Virus record (IMG/VR): IMGVR_UViG_3300046009_003447
Span: 1 to 28,963 of that record
DNA: 28,963 nt
Reading direction: 5' to 3' (one strand)
From: a virus
Below are positions 12,984 to 20,062 of this stretch, piece after piece (the stretch's first letter is position 1; each line of letters begins with the position of its first letter). The position numbers were made by a program, and so were the translations under genes. The notes under the pieces are model-generated. The model was given only the letters and a program-made list of their open reading frames with translations, was not told the DNA's origin and did no database searches.

Positions 12984-13340
12984 TTAAATCTCGCAGAACT
13001 GGGCGAAGATCTTGACGGGGCTGTTGGAGGCTTTGACGTACATCGTCGCATCGACCCAGGGGATCAGGATGAACTGACCGGCCGGGATTTGAAACGAGTA
13101 CGGCGAGGAAGGCCCGATGGAGACCGGGTTGACTAGATCCAGGTTGACTACCAGGAGCCGGTAGGGCGTACCCAGGTCAGCGGTGAGGTCTAGGGCCTCG
13201 TCGGTCGTTCCGACCACCTGCGTCTGTTGCCCCATGTCGGTGCCAGTCATGTTGGCCACCGTGCTGTAGGACTGCGAATTGATCACGGCGCCGCCCTTGC
13301 TGGCGTACAGCCGGGCGCTCATCTCGACTTCGTTTGCCAT
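12984..13340 (-). CDS. beta-rich structural protein, tandem copy 2
   Basis: 118 aa, paralogous to its neighbour at 13353-13712. Shared landmarks are ARLYASKGGA near residue 10, GTDMGQQTQVVG in the middle, RLLVVNLD, IPAGQFILIPWVDATMYV and the final FCEI. The I-P-A-G-x-x-x-L-I-P pattern is typical of small all-beta phage structural domains. It probably forms part of the tail tip or decorates the virion; which is not shown. No Shine-Dalgarno site precedes it. Confidence 0.78.
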   Translation of the reverse strand: MANEVEMSARLYASKGGAVINSQSYSTVANMTGTDMGQQTQVVGTTDEALDLTADLGTPYRLLVVNLDLVNPVSIGPSSPYSFQIPAGQFILIPWVDATMYVKASNSPVKIFAQFCEI

Positions 13341-13352
13341 AGGGTTGGTCGG

Positions 13353-13712
13353 TTAGATCTCGCAGAAGGTGGCCTGGACGGTCACCGCGGAGGTGTTGGC
13401 CAGCAGGTAGAGGGTGGCGCTGACGTAGGGGATCAGCAGGGTCTCACCGGCCGGGATCCGCATCGTGTAGGTGCCGCTGACAAAACCGAGTTCGACATAG
13501 TTGGTGTTGTCTAGGTTGCTGATCAGCAGTTTGTAGGGGCTGCTTACGTCGACCGGCACGTCGAGAGCCTCGACGGTCAGGCCGATCACCTGAGTCTGGC
13601 TGCCCATGTCGGTGCCGACCATGGTGGCGCTCTTGGTGTAGGTTACTGAGGGCAGGTAGGCTCCGTTTTTGGAAGCGTACAGCCGGGCGGTCATTTGAAT
13701 TTCGTCTGCCAT
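13353..13712 (-). CDS. beta-rich structural protein, tandem copy 1
   Basis: 119 aa. The copy at 12984-13340 aligns over the full length: ARLYASKNGA, GTDMGSQTQVIG, KLLISNLDN, IPAGETLLIPYVSATLYLLA and terminal FCEI. The two genes sit head to tail with 12 bases between them, so a gene duplication followed by divergence explains them. Both probably contribute to one complex, either as a hetero-oligomer or as alternative subunits. Function unknown. Confidence 0.78.
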   Translation of the reverse strand: MADEIQMTARLYASKNGAYLPSVTYTKSATMVGTDMGSQTQVIGLTVEALDVPVDVSSPYKLLISNLDNTNYVELGFVSGTYTMRIPAGETLLIPYVSATLYLLANTSAVTVQATFCEI

Positions 13713-13730
13713 AGAGGTAAGTGTCGGTTG

Positions 13731-14561
13731 TTAGATGAAGGGGTAAACGAGAGTGTCGTAAGGGGCAAAGGTCCAAGCAATAACCTGTTCGACCTGGTTG
13801 GTCTTGGTGATCAGGCTTGTCGAATAGTTGGTTTGCTTCCAGCCCCAAGCAGTGCCAACTGGCGCCTGAATTTGTCCTGTGTTTGGGTCGATTGGGGTAT
13901 TTGGAAGCATTTGGACCACTGAGAACGGAAGGTTCCAATTAAAAGCGAATGACTCCCTGGTGTACACCGGAGGGATGCCGTTGGGAACTTGAGGCAGCCC
14001 GAGGTTGCCGCTGAAGGTTGCGATCCTGGTCAGACTGACTCGGGCCGTCGGGAAGGTGTCCTGGCCTCGGTAGAGCATCTGCCAGACCTTCTGAGCTAAC
14101 GGCAGAGTCGATATGTTGCTTTCCTGAATACCTGGTAGCCTTTCGCCGTTCTTGATGGCTGTTTCAATGATGAATCTGTAAAGCGCCGGGTTGCCTGTTG
14201 AGTTTGCCTCCTTGTCGACAGCAGGCAAAGCGAACACTGACACGTCGAGGTAATCTGTCCTGAACTCGTAGCGGATGTCGGCCAGTTCACCCACCTGCGG
14301 GATGCTCTGGTCTTCAATCGGAAGGCCTGGGTCGTAGGAGTTGCCGCCGATTGTGACGGTGGCTTCTGAATAGGGGCCGTCCTCACGGATGTTGTACTTG
14401 GCGCCCAGGGCTACCCATTGAGCCGAGGCGATCCGCAGGGTGTTCTTATCACCTCGAAACACCAACTGAACCACCCGGCCGTTTCCGCTATTGTCGTAGG
14501 CGCGGCTGACCTCGATGTATTCGCCGGCCGTCGGGTTTGGGATGCCTTGGATCGTTGCCAT
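13731..14561 (-). CDS. tail protein after the tape measure, probable distal-tail or baseplate component
   Basis: 276 aa, directly after the tape measure gene. The N-terminal part is beta-rich (YIEVSRAYDNSGNGRVVQLV, EATVTIGGNSYDPG), followed by a mixed region (YRFIIETAIKNGERLPG) and an aromatic C-terminus. In siphoviruses this position is usually taken by distal tail or hub proteins, so the assignment is positional. I recognise no catalytic motif and no clear Dit domain signature. Confidence 0.72.
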   Translation of the reverse strand: MATIQGIPNPTAGEYIEVSRAYDNSGNGRVVQLVFRGDKNTLRIASAQWVALGAKYNIREDGPYSEATVTIGGNSYDPGLPIEDQSIPQVGELADIRYEFRTDYLDVSVFALPAVDKEANSTGNPALYRFIIETAIKNGERLPGIQESNISTLPLAQKVWQMLYRGQDTFPTARVSLTRIATFSGNLGLPQVPNGIPPVYTRESFAFNWNLPFSVVQMLPNTPIDPNTGQIQAPVGTAWGWKQTNYSTSLITKTNQVEQVIAWTFAPYDTLVYPFI

Positions 14562-14562
14562 G

Positions 14563-15549
14563 TTATTCGACAGCCTGAGCTGTTCTTCCGGTGTTCACGC
14601 GAACGGCTCGGGTCTCGTTGGTTTGAATCTTAATCTGGCCGACCATGGTGTTGACCCAGCCCGGGGCAGCGGGCTCAGTAAACATTGAAATTTCGCGTTT
14701 CACTTTAGAGTCAACAGTTCCAAGTCTTCCTTGGTTTACTAAAGGTAGAGCATCAAACCTTTTTTTGTCATCAACTGTGTTCATGAAAAGAGCTGGAATT
14801 ACCGCATTTTGAACGTCTCTCAAATACTCCGGTAATCCACCTCCTCTTTCCATTGCGTTCAGCAAGTTTGTAAGATCTTCAGTATATGCTTCAAGGACTG
14901 ACGCTGTCGGAGCTGATGCCACAATCGACTGACGTTTTAATTCATCAAGCCTATCTGCGAGTTTCCCTATATCATCAATCTCCTGTTTGCTAATTAGCTT
15001 AATCTCACCTTGCTCTGATAGTTTAGAAATAGCTCCCGCAGCCTTAAAGGCTTCTCCTCCTAGTATACCAATCAATGCCGCTTGTGTTTGAGCGCTTTTA
15101 CCAGCTCTGTCATGGGATTCACCCATTCTCCGTATGATTTCAATGTTTGAGATGCTGTTTTTGTTAAGTTCAGCGACATTGAACCCAAGAGTTTTGAAGT
15201 ATTCTCGGGCCTTTCCGCCCTCCTCAATAGCCTTCAGGCGCTCTTGGCTGACTTTGGTAATCGACTTGGCCATGGCCTCGAATGAGACGCCTGTCTGGCC
15301 TGCCAGCACCTGAAGGCGCTGCACGTCGTCGGTGCTGATGTTGAGCTGCTCCGAGAGGTCGCCAATGGCGTCGGCTGTCTCGATCACCTTGGAAGCAAAG
15401 GCGCCGATTGCAGCCACTGATAGGGCGCCACCGAGTTGAGCGCCGACACTTGACCTGAATTTGTCGGTCATGCTGGTGGCTCGTTTGAGGCCGCCCTCAA
15501 ATGAGCTGCCGTCCAGGCCCAGCTTTGCAATGAGTGAGAAGATGGCCAT
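14563..15549 (-). CDS. tail tape measure protein (short)
   Basis: 328 aa from ATG at 15549 (MAIFSLIAKLGLDGSSFEGG); the frame is open 19 codons further but that part overlaps the upstream gene. The N-terminus with LGLDGSSFEGGLKRATSMTD is typical of tape measure proteins, and the rest is mostly alpha-helical with Ala/Lys/Glu-rich stretches. A hydrophobic stretch (LGGALSVAAIGAFASKVI, about 39-56) is the usual membrane-active region. At about 1.5 angstrom per residue the length predicts a tail of only about 50 nm. Bases about 14690-15235 are much more AT-rich than both flanks, so the middle may have been replaced by recombination. Confidence 0.82.
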   Translation of the reverse strand: MAIFSLIAKLGLDGSSFEGGLKRATSMTDKFRSSVGAQLGGALSVAAIGAFASKVIETADAIGDLSEQLNISTDDVQRLQVLAGQTGVSFEAMAKSITKVSQERLKAIEEGGKAREYFKTLGFNVAELNKNSISNIEIIRRMGESHDRAGKSAQTQAALIGILGGEAFKAAGAISKLSEQGEIKLISKQEIDDIGKLADRLDELKRQSIVASAPTASVLEAYTEDLTNLLNAMERGGGLPEYLRDVQNAVIPALFMNTVDDKKRFDALPLVNQGRLGTVDSKVKREISMFTEPAAPGWVNTMVGQIKIQTNETRAVRVNTGRTAQAVE

Positions 15550-15550
15550 T

Positions 15551-16117
15551 TCAGTTCCTGATTGTGCTTTGTTCCTGAGCGTAGCGCCAGAGGGCATCCT
15601 GCTCATTGCTCCAGAGCTCGACCTGGCCGTTCATCTCGGCGTGCGTTAGGAACAGCCGTTCTGCATCAATGACAGGCATATTGATCACCGTGATCTCGTC
15701 GAATCCAATGCTGACTAGGCCGACCAGGATCCGTTCCGGCCAAGGCATGGTTGCCGAACGCTGGCCAGATCCAGGACGGCGCAACACCTCCGGGCAGTCT
15801 GACTGCTTGGTTATCCATTCCTGAACCGATTGGCACTGTTTGATAAGATCAGCCTTCTTAACCTTCTGGCGCATGATCCGCAGCGGCAACCACCGCAGCC
15901 AGGAGCGCATCGTCTTGACCGATTCATAAATCGGCTGGCTGCAAACCACAGCCACCTCGACAAGATCCTGGGCCGACGCGTTGCCACCATAGACAAATGG
16001 TGAACCCATCCGATGCAGCAGCAGGGCATGGCCAACACTAAAAGGCACCAGGCGAAGCCCCATCACAATGGGACAAGGCTTCGATGTAGCGTTTAGGATG
16101 TCGGCCAGGGCGGTCAC
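15551..16117 (-). CDS. tail assembly chaperone-position protein
   Basis: 188 aa from GTG at 16117, overlapping the tail tube stop (GTGA). It sits between tail tube and tape measure, where gpG-type chaperones are encoded in siphoviruses. The protein is mostly helical with basic stretches (SWLRWLPLRIMRQKVKKADL) and a WPERILVGLVSIGFDEI segment. I see no slippery heptamer and no overlapping GT-type extension frame before the tape measure, so the usual -1 frameshift pair is absent or not recognised. The name is positional. Confidence 0.7.
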   Translation of the reverse strand: MTALADILNATSKPCPIVMGLRLVPFSVGHALLLHRMGSPFVYGGNASAQDLVEVAVVCSQPIYESVKTMRSWLRWLPLRIMRQKVKKADLIKQCQSVQEWITKQSDCPEVLRRPGSGQRSATMPWPERILVGLVSIGFDEITVINMPVIDAERLFLTHAEMNGQVELWSNEQDALWRYAQEQSTIRN

Positions 16118-16605
16118 AGGTTGGTGGCCGCGGCAGCGCTGATGGCCGGGAAGCGCTTCAAAGTGATCGTGCCGGTGGCTTTGCCGGTCTGGGTGGTCTT
16201 GATCGAACCGCCGCCGGCATAGATCCATCGGCCACCGCTGCCGGTGTTGATGGCGTCGGCGTAACCTGCGACATTGATCACTGGAGCGTTGCTGATCGCC
16301 ACGGTGCCATTACCTTGGGGCAAAGAGCAGCCATAGAGGCGCTCGTTAAGAGCGGTGGCCGCGGTGGCGTTGGTCCCAACAGGAACGAAATTGACGGTCA
16401 GGGTCAGCCGGTTGTTGTAGGTGATGTGGCCGACCACCTCGCCGTTGTTATTGCGTACCTCTTCGGTGTCGCATTCTCCAGTGATGTCGTAACTTTCAAT
16501 CTCGGGCGAGATGTAGCCGGTGACAATGAGGGCGCCGGCGGCGTCGTACATTGCCAAGGTCGCCGGTGATCCAAAGAGATATTTATTTCCGTGTACGTTA
16601 GCCAT
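16114..16605 (-). CDS. major tail tube protein
   Basis: 163 aa. It starts ANVHGNKYLFGSPATLAMYD. The body is beta-rich with an acidic loop YDITGECDTEEVRNNNGEVV and the strand NNRLTLTVNFVPVG. Size, beta content and position (after the tail terminator, before the chaperone and tape measure) are as in siphovirus tube proteins, which stack as hexameric rings. The end is Gly/Thr-rich (TGKATGTITLKRFP). Confident as a structural protein; tube identity rests on gene order. Confidence 0.76.
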   Translation of the reverse strand: MANVHGNKYLFGSPATLAMYDAAGALIVTGYISPEIESYDITGECDTEEVRNNNGEVVGHITYNNRLTLTVNFVPVGTNATAATALNERLYGCSLPQGNGTVAISNAPVINVAGYADAINTGSGGRWIYAGGGSIKTTQTGKATGTITLKRFPAISAAAATNL

Positions 16606-16617
16606 AGGTGTCTGAGG

Positions 16618-17100
16618 TTAGATGGTTGCGCTGCAGTAAAGGGTGAAGGTCCTGGTGAACGTCCTGGACCGATTAGAGATTGAGGATGCCCCAAAGTCCA
16701 GAGGGGCGGCGAACTGGGCCGTAAACGGGCCGCTGGCGTCGTTTGATGGCGCGTCTAGGGCAGAGGCCCCGGACTCGTCAAAGAGCGGCAGGATCCGATT
16801 GTCGAGCACCTGGACGGTGGTCAGCACAGCAGCCTCGTCGGTGTCGTCGGCAGATAGCTGTAGCTCGACGGCGATCTCGATCTCACAGGTCAGATCGGTG
16901 CGTTGCACAGGCCTGGCCGAGTTGGTCGAGACCACCAGGCGCGGGAAGTTGGGCATGACGTCCTGCTCGTCGGGGTCGTCGTAGAGGCCGCGGCTGTAGG
17001 ATGTCAGGCAGGTGGGTGTACCGGCGCCGGAGGCCGACCAGTCGGCGGCCGCCAGGTAGTCGGCCACAGCCTTCTCTGCTCTGAGTGCGGCGGCGTTCAT
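16618..17100 (-). CDS. tail terminator / tail completion protein
   Basis: 160 aa. An N-terminal helix (AALRAEKAVADYLAAADW) is followed by a beta-rich region with PRLVVSTNSARP and TCEIEIAVELQLSADDTDEA, then a long C-terminal part with FTRTFTLYCSATI. This helix-then-sheet build of about 150 aa placed between the gp10-like gene and the tube is the usual tail terminator arrangement (lambda gpU-like role, capping the tail tube). It overlaps its upstream neighbour by ATGA. Confidence 0.74.
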   Translation of the reverse strand: MNAAALRAEKAVADYLAAADWSASGAGTPTCLTSYSRGLYDDPDEQDVMPNFPRLVVSTNSARPVQRTDLTCEIEIAVELQLSADDTDEAAVLTTVQVLDNRILPLFDESGASALDAPSNDASGPFTAQFAAPLDFGASSISNRSRTFTRTFTLYCSATI

Positions 17101-17894
17101 TTGATGGAGATTCCGTTGTCTTCCAGCACCTTGCCGTTTTGCAGCATGGCCTCGGTCATGTGGTTGGTCAGCTCGGCCAGCTCGTCGTCCATGGCCCTCT
17201 GCATGGCCTGGTTGTAGATCGTTGCCACCCGGCTGTATTGGTTGTCGGCCACGCCAGCGGTCATGACCACCGAGGCTGTCGGGTTGAATCCTGGGACCGC
17301 TTGAATGCCTCGGGCCTTGGTGCCCTTGTGCACGGCCACATTCTCCTCAGGAAGGCCGTACTGGTTGGCCAATGAGACCAGTGCAGCGTTGGTCTTCTTG
17401 GGCGCCTTGTAGCCTGCAGGCTTCGATAGAGGCTTCCATTTCGGGCTCTGGAACTGAGTGAAGCCCTTGTTGTAGATCCGGATGATCTTCACCACACCGG
17501 AGCGTAGGTAGCCGACTGAGCCGATAGATTTCCGCATCAAGGCCGAGGCTGCCGCTTTCATCTCCTCACCGTAAAGACCGCGGCGGCCGGCCTTGGCTTC
17601 CTTAGACTGGGCGATCAGGTGTACCCGGCGAAGCAGTCGGGACTTGCCGATGCGTTTGCCGGTCTTCTTGGACTTTCGGTTAATGTTTCCCAGCGGGGTG
17701 CCGAGGTAGTCAGCAATCCTGCGGCGCTCCTGGCCCGGGCTCTTAGGCGGCACCAGGACAAACAGCCGGACCATCAGGTAAAAGAATCGGCTGTTGACCG
17801 CCTTGTGAAGGTCACGGCTCGTCTGCAGAAGGTATGCCTTCATGGCAGCGTCGAACTTGCTGGAGTCGACCGTCATGTTGACGACAGGTCTCAC
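17097..17894 (-). CDS. HK97 gp10-like head-tail / minor tail protein
   Basis: 265 aa from GTG at 17894, overlapping the stop of the connector gene; the first ATG (TVDSSKFDAA) follows six codons later. The frame stays open further upstream into the connector gene and is not counted. Features: VDSSKFDAAMKAYLLQTSRD, as at the start of gp10-like proteins, then a strongly basic central part (RKSKKTGKRIGKSRLLRRV) and a helical end (MDDELAELTNHMTEAMLQN). Position between connector and tail terminator supports the call. Longer than the usual 110-150 aa gp10 proteins because of the basic insertion. Confidence 0.7.
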   Translation of the reverse strand: MRPVVNMTVDSSKFDAAMKAYLLQTSRDLHKAVNSRFFYLMVRLFVLVPPKSPGQERRRIADYLGTPLGNINRKSKKTGKRIGKSRLLRRVHLIAQSKEAKAGRRGLYGEEMKAAASALMRKSIGSVGYLRSGVVKIIRIYNKGFTQFQSPKWKPLSKPAGYKAPKKTNAALVSLANQYGLPEENVAVHKGTKARGIQAVPGFNPTASVVMTAGVADNQYSRVATIYNQAMQRAMDDELAELTNHMTEAMLQNGKVLEDNGISIK

Positions 17895-18346
17895 CGGGTT
17901 TTCGCTCCTAGTTCGAGGCTGTAGTAGGCGCCGGAGGCATCCACCCGGCAGGACAGGATCCGGAGGGTGCGTCCCTGATAGACCAGGGTCCTGCCGACCA
18001 CCGGGCGGGGCTTGCAGAAGGTCAGGGCGATGCGGTCGGTGTTCTCCTGAAGCAGATAGTAGCCATCCTCCTTGAGCAGCCTGGAGAACTCGGTGCCCTG
18101 GTCGAGGGTGTAAAGGGTGGTGTCCATCGTGACCAGGGTGCTGTCCCAGGTCTTCCAGTCGGAAAACTTGACCAGGATCCGAGATGCTACGTTGTCCTGG
18201 AATCCACCGGGCACCGGCGTGTTGGCATCGGTGACCATGGCCGGGATGCACCGGATCGACGAGCCTTCCCAGATGAACATCGGCGCCCCCAGCATCTGCT
18301 GGAGCACCGTCATGCCCTGCTGGAGACTGGAGCCGATGATGGTCAT
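17891..18346 (-). CDS. head-tail connector / stopper-like protein
   Basis: 151 aa, probably all-beta: FIWEGSSIRCIPAM, VASRILVKFSDWKTW and GRTLVYQGRTLRILSCRV. The gene precedes the gp10-like and tail terminator genes, the place of head-tail joining proteins in HK97-like phages. The segment KEDGYYLLQENTDRIAL resembles a repeat in the small protein at 21312-21548 (LLLTEN, FFVLQEDASGKI), a pattern of short beta hairpins. It starts right after the fibre gene stop without overlap. Functional name is by position. Confidence 0.68.
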   Translation of the reverse strand: MTIIGSSLQQGMTVLQQMLGAPMFIWEGSSIRCIPAMVTDANTPVPGGFQDNVASRILVKFSDWKTWDSTLVTMDTTLYTLDQGTEFSRLLKEDGYYLLQENTDRIALTFCKPRPVVGRTLVYQGRTLRILSCRVDASGAYYSLELGAKTR

Positions 18347-18847
18347 TTAGGCGGTGAAGTAGGTGCCGGAGATTACGATGCGGCTGGTTGCCTGTAGTTG
18401 CCCGGCCAGGCTGGTCGAGTCCCCGTTGTCGTAGTGGTACAGAGCGGCGTAGGACGTACCACCGACAGCTTTACCGATCACCGCGGTCTTGGCCTGGTTT
18501 GTGGCGTTGTCGAGCCAGATGGCCAGTGCGGCGTCGTAGGTGACTGGATCCGGCAGGCTCAGTCGAAGATCGCCGGTGGCAGCGCCGCTCACCGAGTTAA
18601 TGGTCAGGTCGACCGTAAAGGTCTCGATGAATCCAATGGCCGTGTGTCGCGCCATGTTGACTGTGATCGCAAAGGTGCGGCCACCGCCGGAATCGGTCAG
18701 CGTCGGCACCCAGGTCGACGGGGCGGTTAGAGGCAGGGCGGCGTAGATCTCGTTGAAGTTATCGTTCAGCTTCTGCCCAGCACCGCGGAGGGTGTCCCCG
18801 GTGTTGTCGTTGGCGATTGCTCCGATGTTGATGATTTGCTGGGCCAT
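18347..18847 (-). CDS. tail fibre-like protein with INIGAIANDNTGDTLR opening
   Basis: 166 aa. Residues 5-35 (INIGAIANDNTGDTLRGAGQ, then KLNDNFNEIY) form a motif found at the start of many phage fibre and appendage proteins, where it probably makes a virion attachment or trimerisation segment. The rest is beta-rich (FAITVNMARHTAIGFIETFT, TSRIVISGTYFTA). It is probably a minor fibre or receptor-binding protein. It lies between the lysis genes and the connector gene, an unusual place. Confidence 0.72.
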   Translation of the reverse strand: MAQQIINIGAIANDNTGDTLRGAGQKLNDNFNEIYAALPLTAPSTWVPTLTDSGGGRTFAITVNMARHTAIGFIETFTVDLTINSVSGAATGDLRLSLPDPVTYDAALAIWLDNATNQAKTAVIGKAVGGTSYAALYHYDNGDSTSLAGQLQATSRIVISGTYFTA

Positions 18848-18848
18848 A

Positions 18849-19079
18849 TCAGTTCTTCGGTAGTGCGTACCAACCTGCCGGAAGCGTCACCGTGGACGGC
18901 CCTACCAGCTTCTTGTCTTTGTCGAATCCGTACACGCTGGCCTTCACCGGCTTGGCCAGCATCACCGGATCACCGGAAGGGACCAGGACCACCTTCGCCA
19001 CCTGGCAGCCCAGGCAGGTCAGCAATGCGATCAGCCAGATCGCTTTTGAGGGCCTCGGGAGCTTTACCATGTTGCACAT
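18849..19079 (-). CDS. small lipoprotein, nested in the neighbouring gene (spanin-like arrangement)
   Basis: 76 aa from ATG at 19079, or 73 aa from ATG at 19070 (VKLPRPSKAIWLIALLTC). A basic start, hydrophobic stretch and LGCQ form a lipoprotein signal with lipidation at the Cys. The mature part is short and beta-like (KPVKASVYGF, PSTVTLPAGWYALPKN). The 5' half overlaps the 57-aa gene at 18970-19143 in another frame, and holin-like genes lie just upstream, as in Rz/Rz1. An outer-membrane spanin role is possible, but the mature part is not proline-rich like classical Rz1. Confidence 0.68.
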   Translation of the reverse strand: MCNMVKLPRPSKAIWLIALLTCLGCQVAKVVLVPSGDPVMLAKPVKASVYGFDKDKKLVGPSTVTLPAGWYALPKN

Positions 19080-19143
19080 CGGTGGGTGGTGTTTCTCGGA
19101 ACCAGTCGAGCAGGGCCTTGAGGATCTGGTAGATCCAGTTCAC
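18970..19143 (-). CDS. 57-aa protein overlapping the lipoprotein gene
   Basis: The frame starts with GTG at 19143, overlapping the upstream stop (GTGA), and runs to 18970. It reads NWIYQILKALLDWFRETPPT, then DVQHGKAPEALKSDLADRIA, and a Gly/Pro-rich tail. The amphipathic N-terminal helix could sit on a membrane. I recall similar short proteins (aromatic N-terminus, W-x-R-E, then a helix ending L-x-D-R-I) in phage lysis regions. The lipoprotein gene begins inside it in a different frame, as in Rz/Rz1 pairs. Not certain, because it lacks a clear transmembrane anchor. Confidence 0.58.
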   Translation of the reverse strand: MNWIYQILKALLDWFRETPPTDVQHGKAPEALKSDLADRIADLPGLPGGEGGPGPFR

Positions 19144-19322
19144 TCGGATTTCTTCTCGGCGTCTTTGGCCCAGATGAGGCCGATGCCAGCGGTCACCGCG
19201 GCGATGGTCGTGGTGATGTCCAGATGGGTGGTCGGATCACCGTCGAACAGGGCCTTCATGGCCCCGCCAACAGCGACCAGGATGGCACCGATGCCGGCCA
19301 ATGTGGTCTTGGTGTTTTTCAT
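19140..19322 (-). CDS. holin-like protein, two membrane segments
   Basis: 60 aa from ATG at 19322 (KNTKTTLAGIGAILVAVGGA), overlapping the preceding stop by ATGA. Two hydrophobic segments, about residues 7-22 (LAGIGAILVAVGGAMK) and 34-49 (TTTIAAVTAGIGLIWA), with a charged tail AKDAEKKSE, are the layout of a class II-type phage holin. This small protein type is familiar from other phages. It would make holes in the inner membrane for the endolysin encoded far away at 9088-9417. Confidence 0.75.
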   Translation of the reverse strand: MKNTKTTLAGIGAILVAVGGAMKALFDGDPTTHLDITTTIAAVTAGIGLIWAKDAEKKSE

Positions 19323-19498
19323 TTGGATCGGAATAAGCGATACGCACCGTAGATGGCGCACAGTAAGCCAATCACGGCGGTGACGAGTCGAACGATGTCG
19401 GTGAGCCAGGGGATAAACGAAACAGCGGTTGCCGCTGCTGCTCCACCCATGGAAGCGATCATCTGATTTGTGTCACCGCCGTGATTGGATGCGTCCAT
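19319..19498 (-). CDS. small membrane protein, second holin/antiholin candidate
   Basis: 59 aa, starting with ATG at 19498 immediately after the preceding stop. A polar N-terminus with DASNHGGDTNQMIASMGG is followed by one or two hydrophobic stretches, AAAATAVSFIPWL and IVRLVTAVIGLLCAIYGAYR (about residues 35-54), and the basic end LFRSK. It is followed directly by the two-segment holin-like gene. Such pairs often form holin and antiholin. Which does what cannot be told. Confidence 0.65.
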   Translation of the reverse strand: MDASNHGGDTNQMIASMGGAAAATAVSFIPWLTDIVRLVTAVIGLLCAIYGAYRLFRSK

Positions 19499-19654
19499 TT
19501 ACGTGGGATTTGATTGGTTTTTCGCAGCTTCTTCTAGGATATCCACCAAGGGGAGACCGACGCGCATATTGTTCACGTCGCCGGCCTTCATACCAATCAC
19601 CAAGAGCTGGTGGAGCAGTTGGAGTTGTTGCAGTGTGAGTTCGATCTTAATCAT
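19499..19654 (-). CDS. small hypothetical protein
   Basis: 51 aa, ATG at 19654 overlapping the upstream stop (ATGA), TAA at 19499-19501. It reads IKIELTLQQLQLLHQLLVIG, then MKAGDVNNMRVGLPLVDILE and ends EEAAKNQSNPT. The leucine/glutamine-rich first half is an amphipathic helix. It sits at the head of the holin cassette. No family recognised. Confidence 0.6.
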   Translation of the reverse strand: MIKIELTLQQLQLLHQLLVIGMKAGDVNNMRVGLPLVDILEEAAKNQSNPT

Positions 19655-20055
19655 GCGGCGGGAGCATCAGCGACCACGGGCGCGTCCGCAACGATTTCCG
19701 GCGTCACCTGCGGCAGCATCGGAGGGACGATCATCACCGGAGGAGCCCACGGCAGCGGCGGAGCGATGACCGGAGGGTTGATCTGGTCAGCGATCTGCGC
19801 GGTGACGTTCGCTTCGATGGCGGTCTGATCGACCCCAGAAGCGAAGCACCAGCCCAAGACTTGATCCTGAGTCAGATCCTCGTAAGGCGTGAACGATTCG
19901 GTCGGCGGAGCAAACGACGCGCTGCCGTAGCAGGTGCCGCTGTACTGATCCTGCGAGCCGTTGCACCTCCAATCGGCGGTGATGACGACATCGGTGTGAG
20001 TGCCTTCGGTGGGTTTGACCAACAGGCGTTCGATGATCCAAGAGAGGGTAATCAT
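19651..20055 (-). CDS. DUF7936-like protein accompanying the tail fibre
   Basis: 134 aa. The pattern DVVITADWRCNGSQDQ, then SGTCYGSASFAPP and FTPYEDLTQDQVLGWCF resembles a domain I know from phage genomes as DUF7936 (name given from memory). It usually lies next to tail fibre genes. The C-terminus is a proline/alanine/valine-rich tail (about residues 92-134) with no regular fold. The gene starts 7 bases after the S74 fibre gene. A role in fibre assembly or attachment is a positional guess. Confidence 0.7.
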   Translation of the reverse strand: MITLSWIIERLLVKPTEGTHTDVVITADWRCNGSQDQYSGTCYGSASFAPPTESFTPYEDLTQDQVLGWCFASGVDQTAIEANVTAQIADQINPPVIAPPLPWAPPVMIVPPMLPQVTPEIVADAPVVADAPAA

Positions 20056-20062
20056 GGTCGTA

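Noticed and set aside
15551-16117. Programmed frameshift in the tail assembly chaperone gene
   Set aside because: No slippery heptamer and no overlapping extension frame between this gene and the tape measure could be seen.
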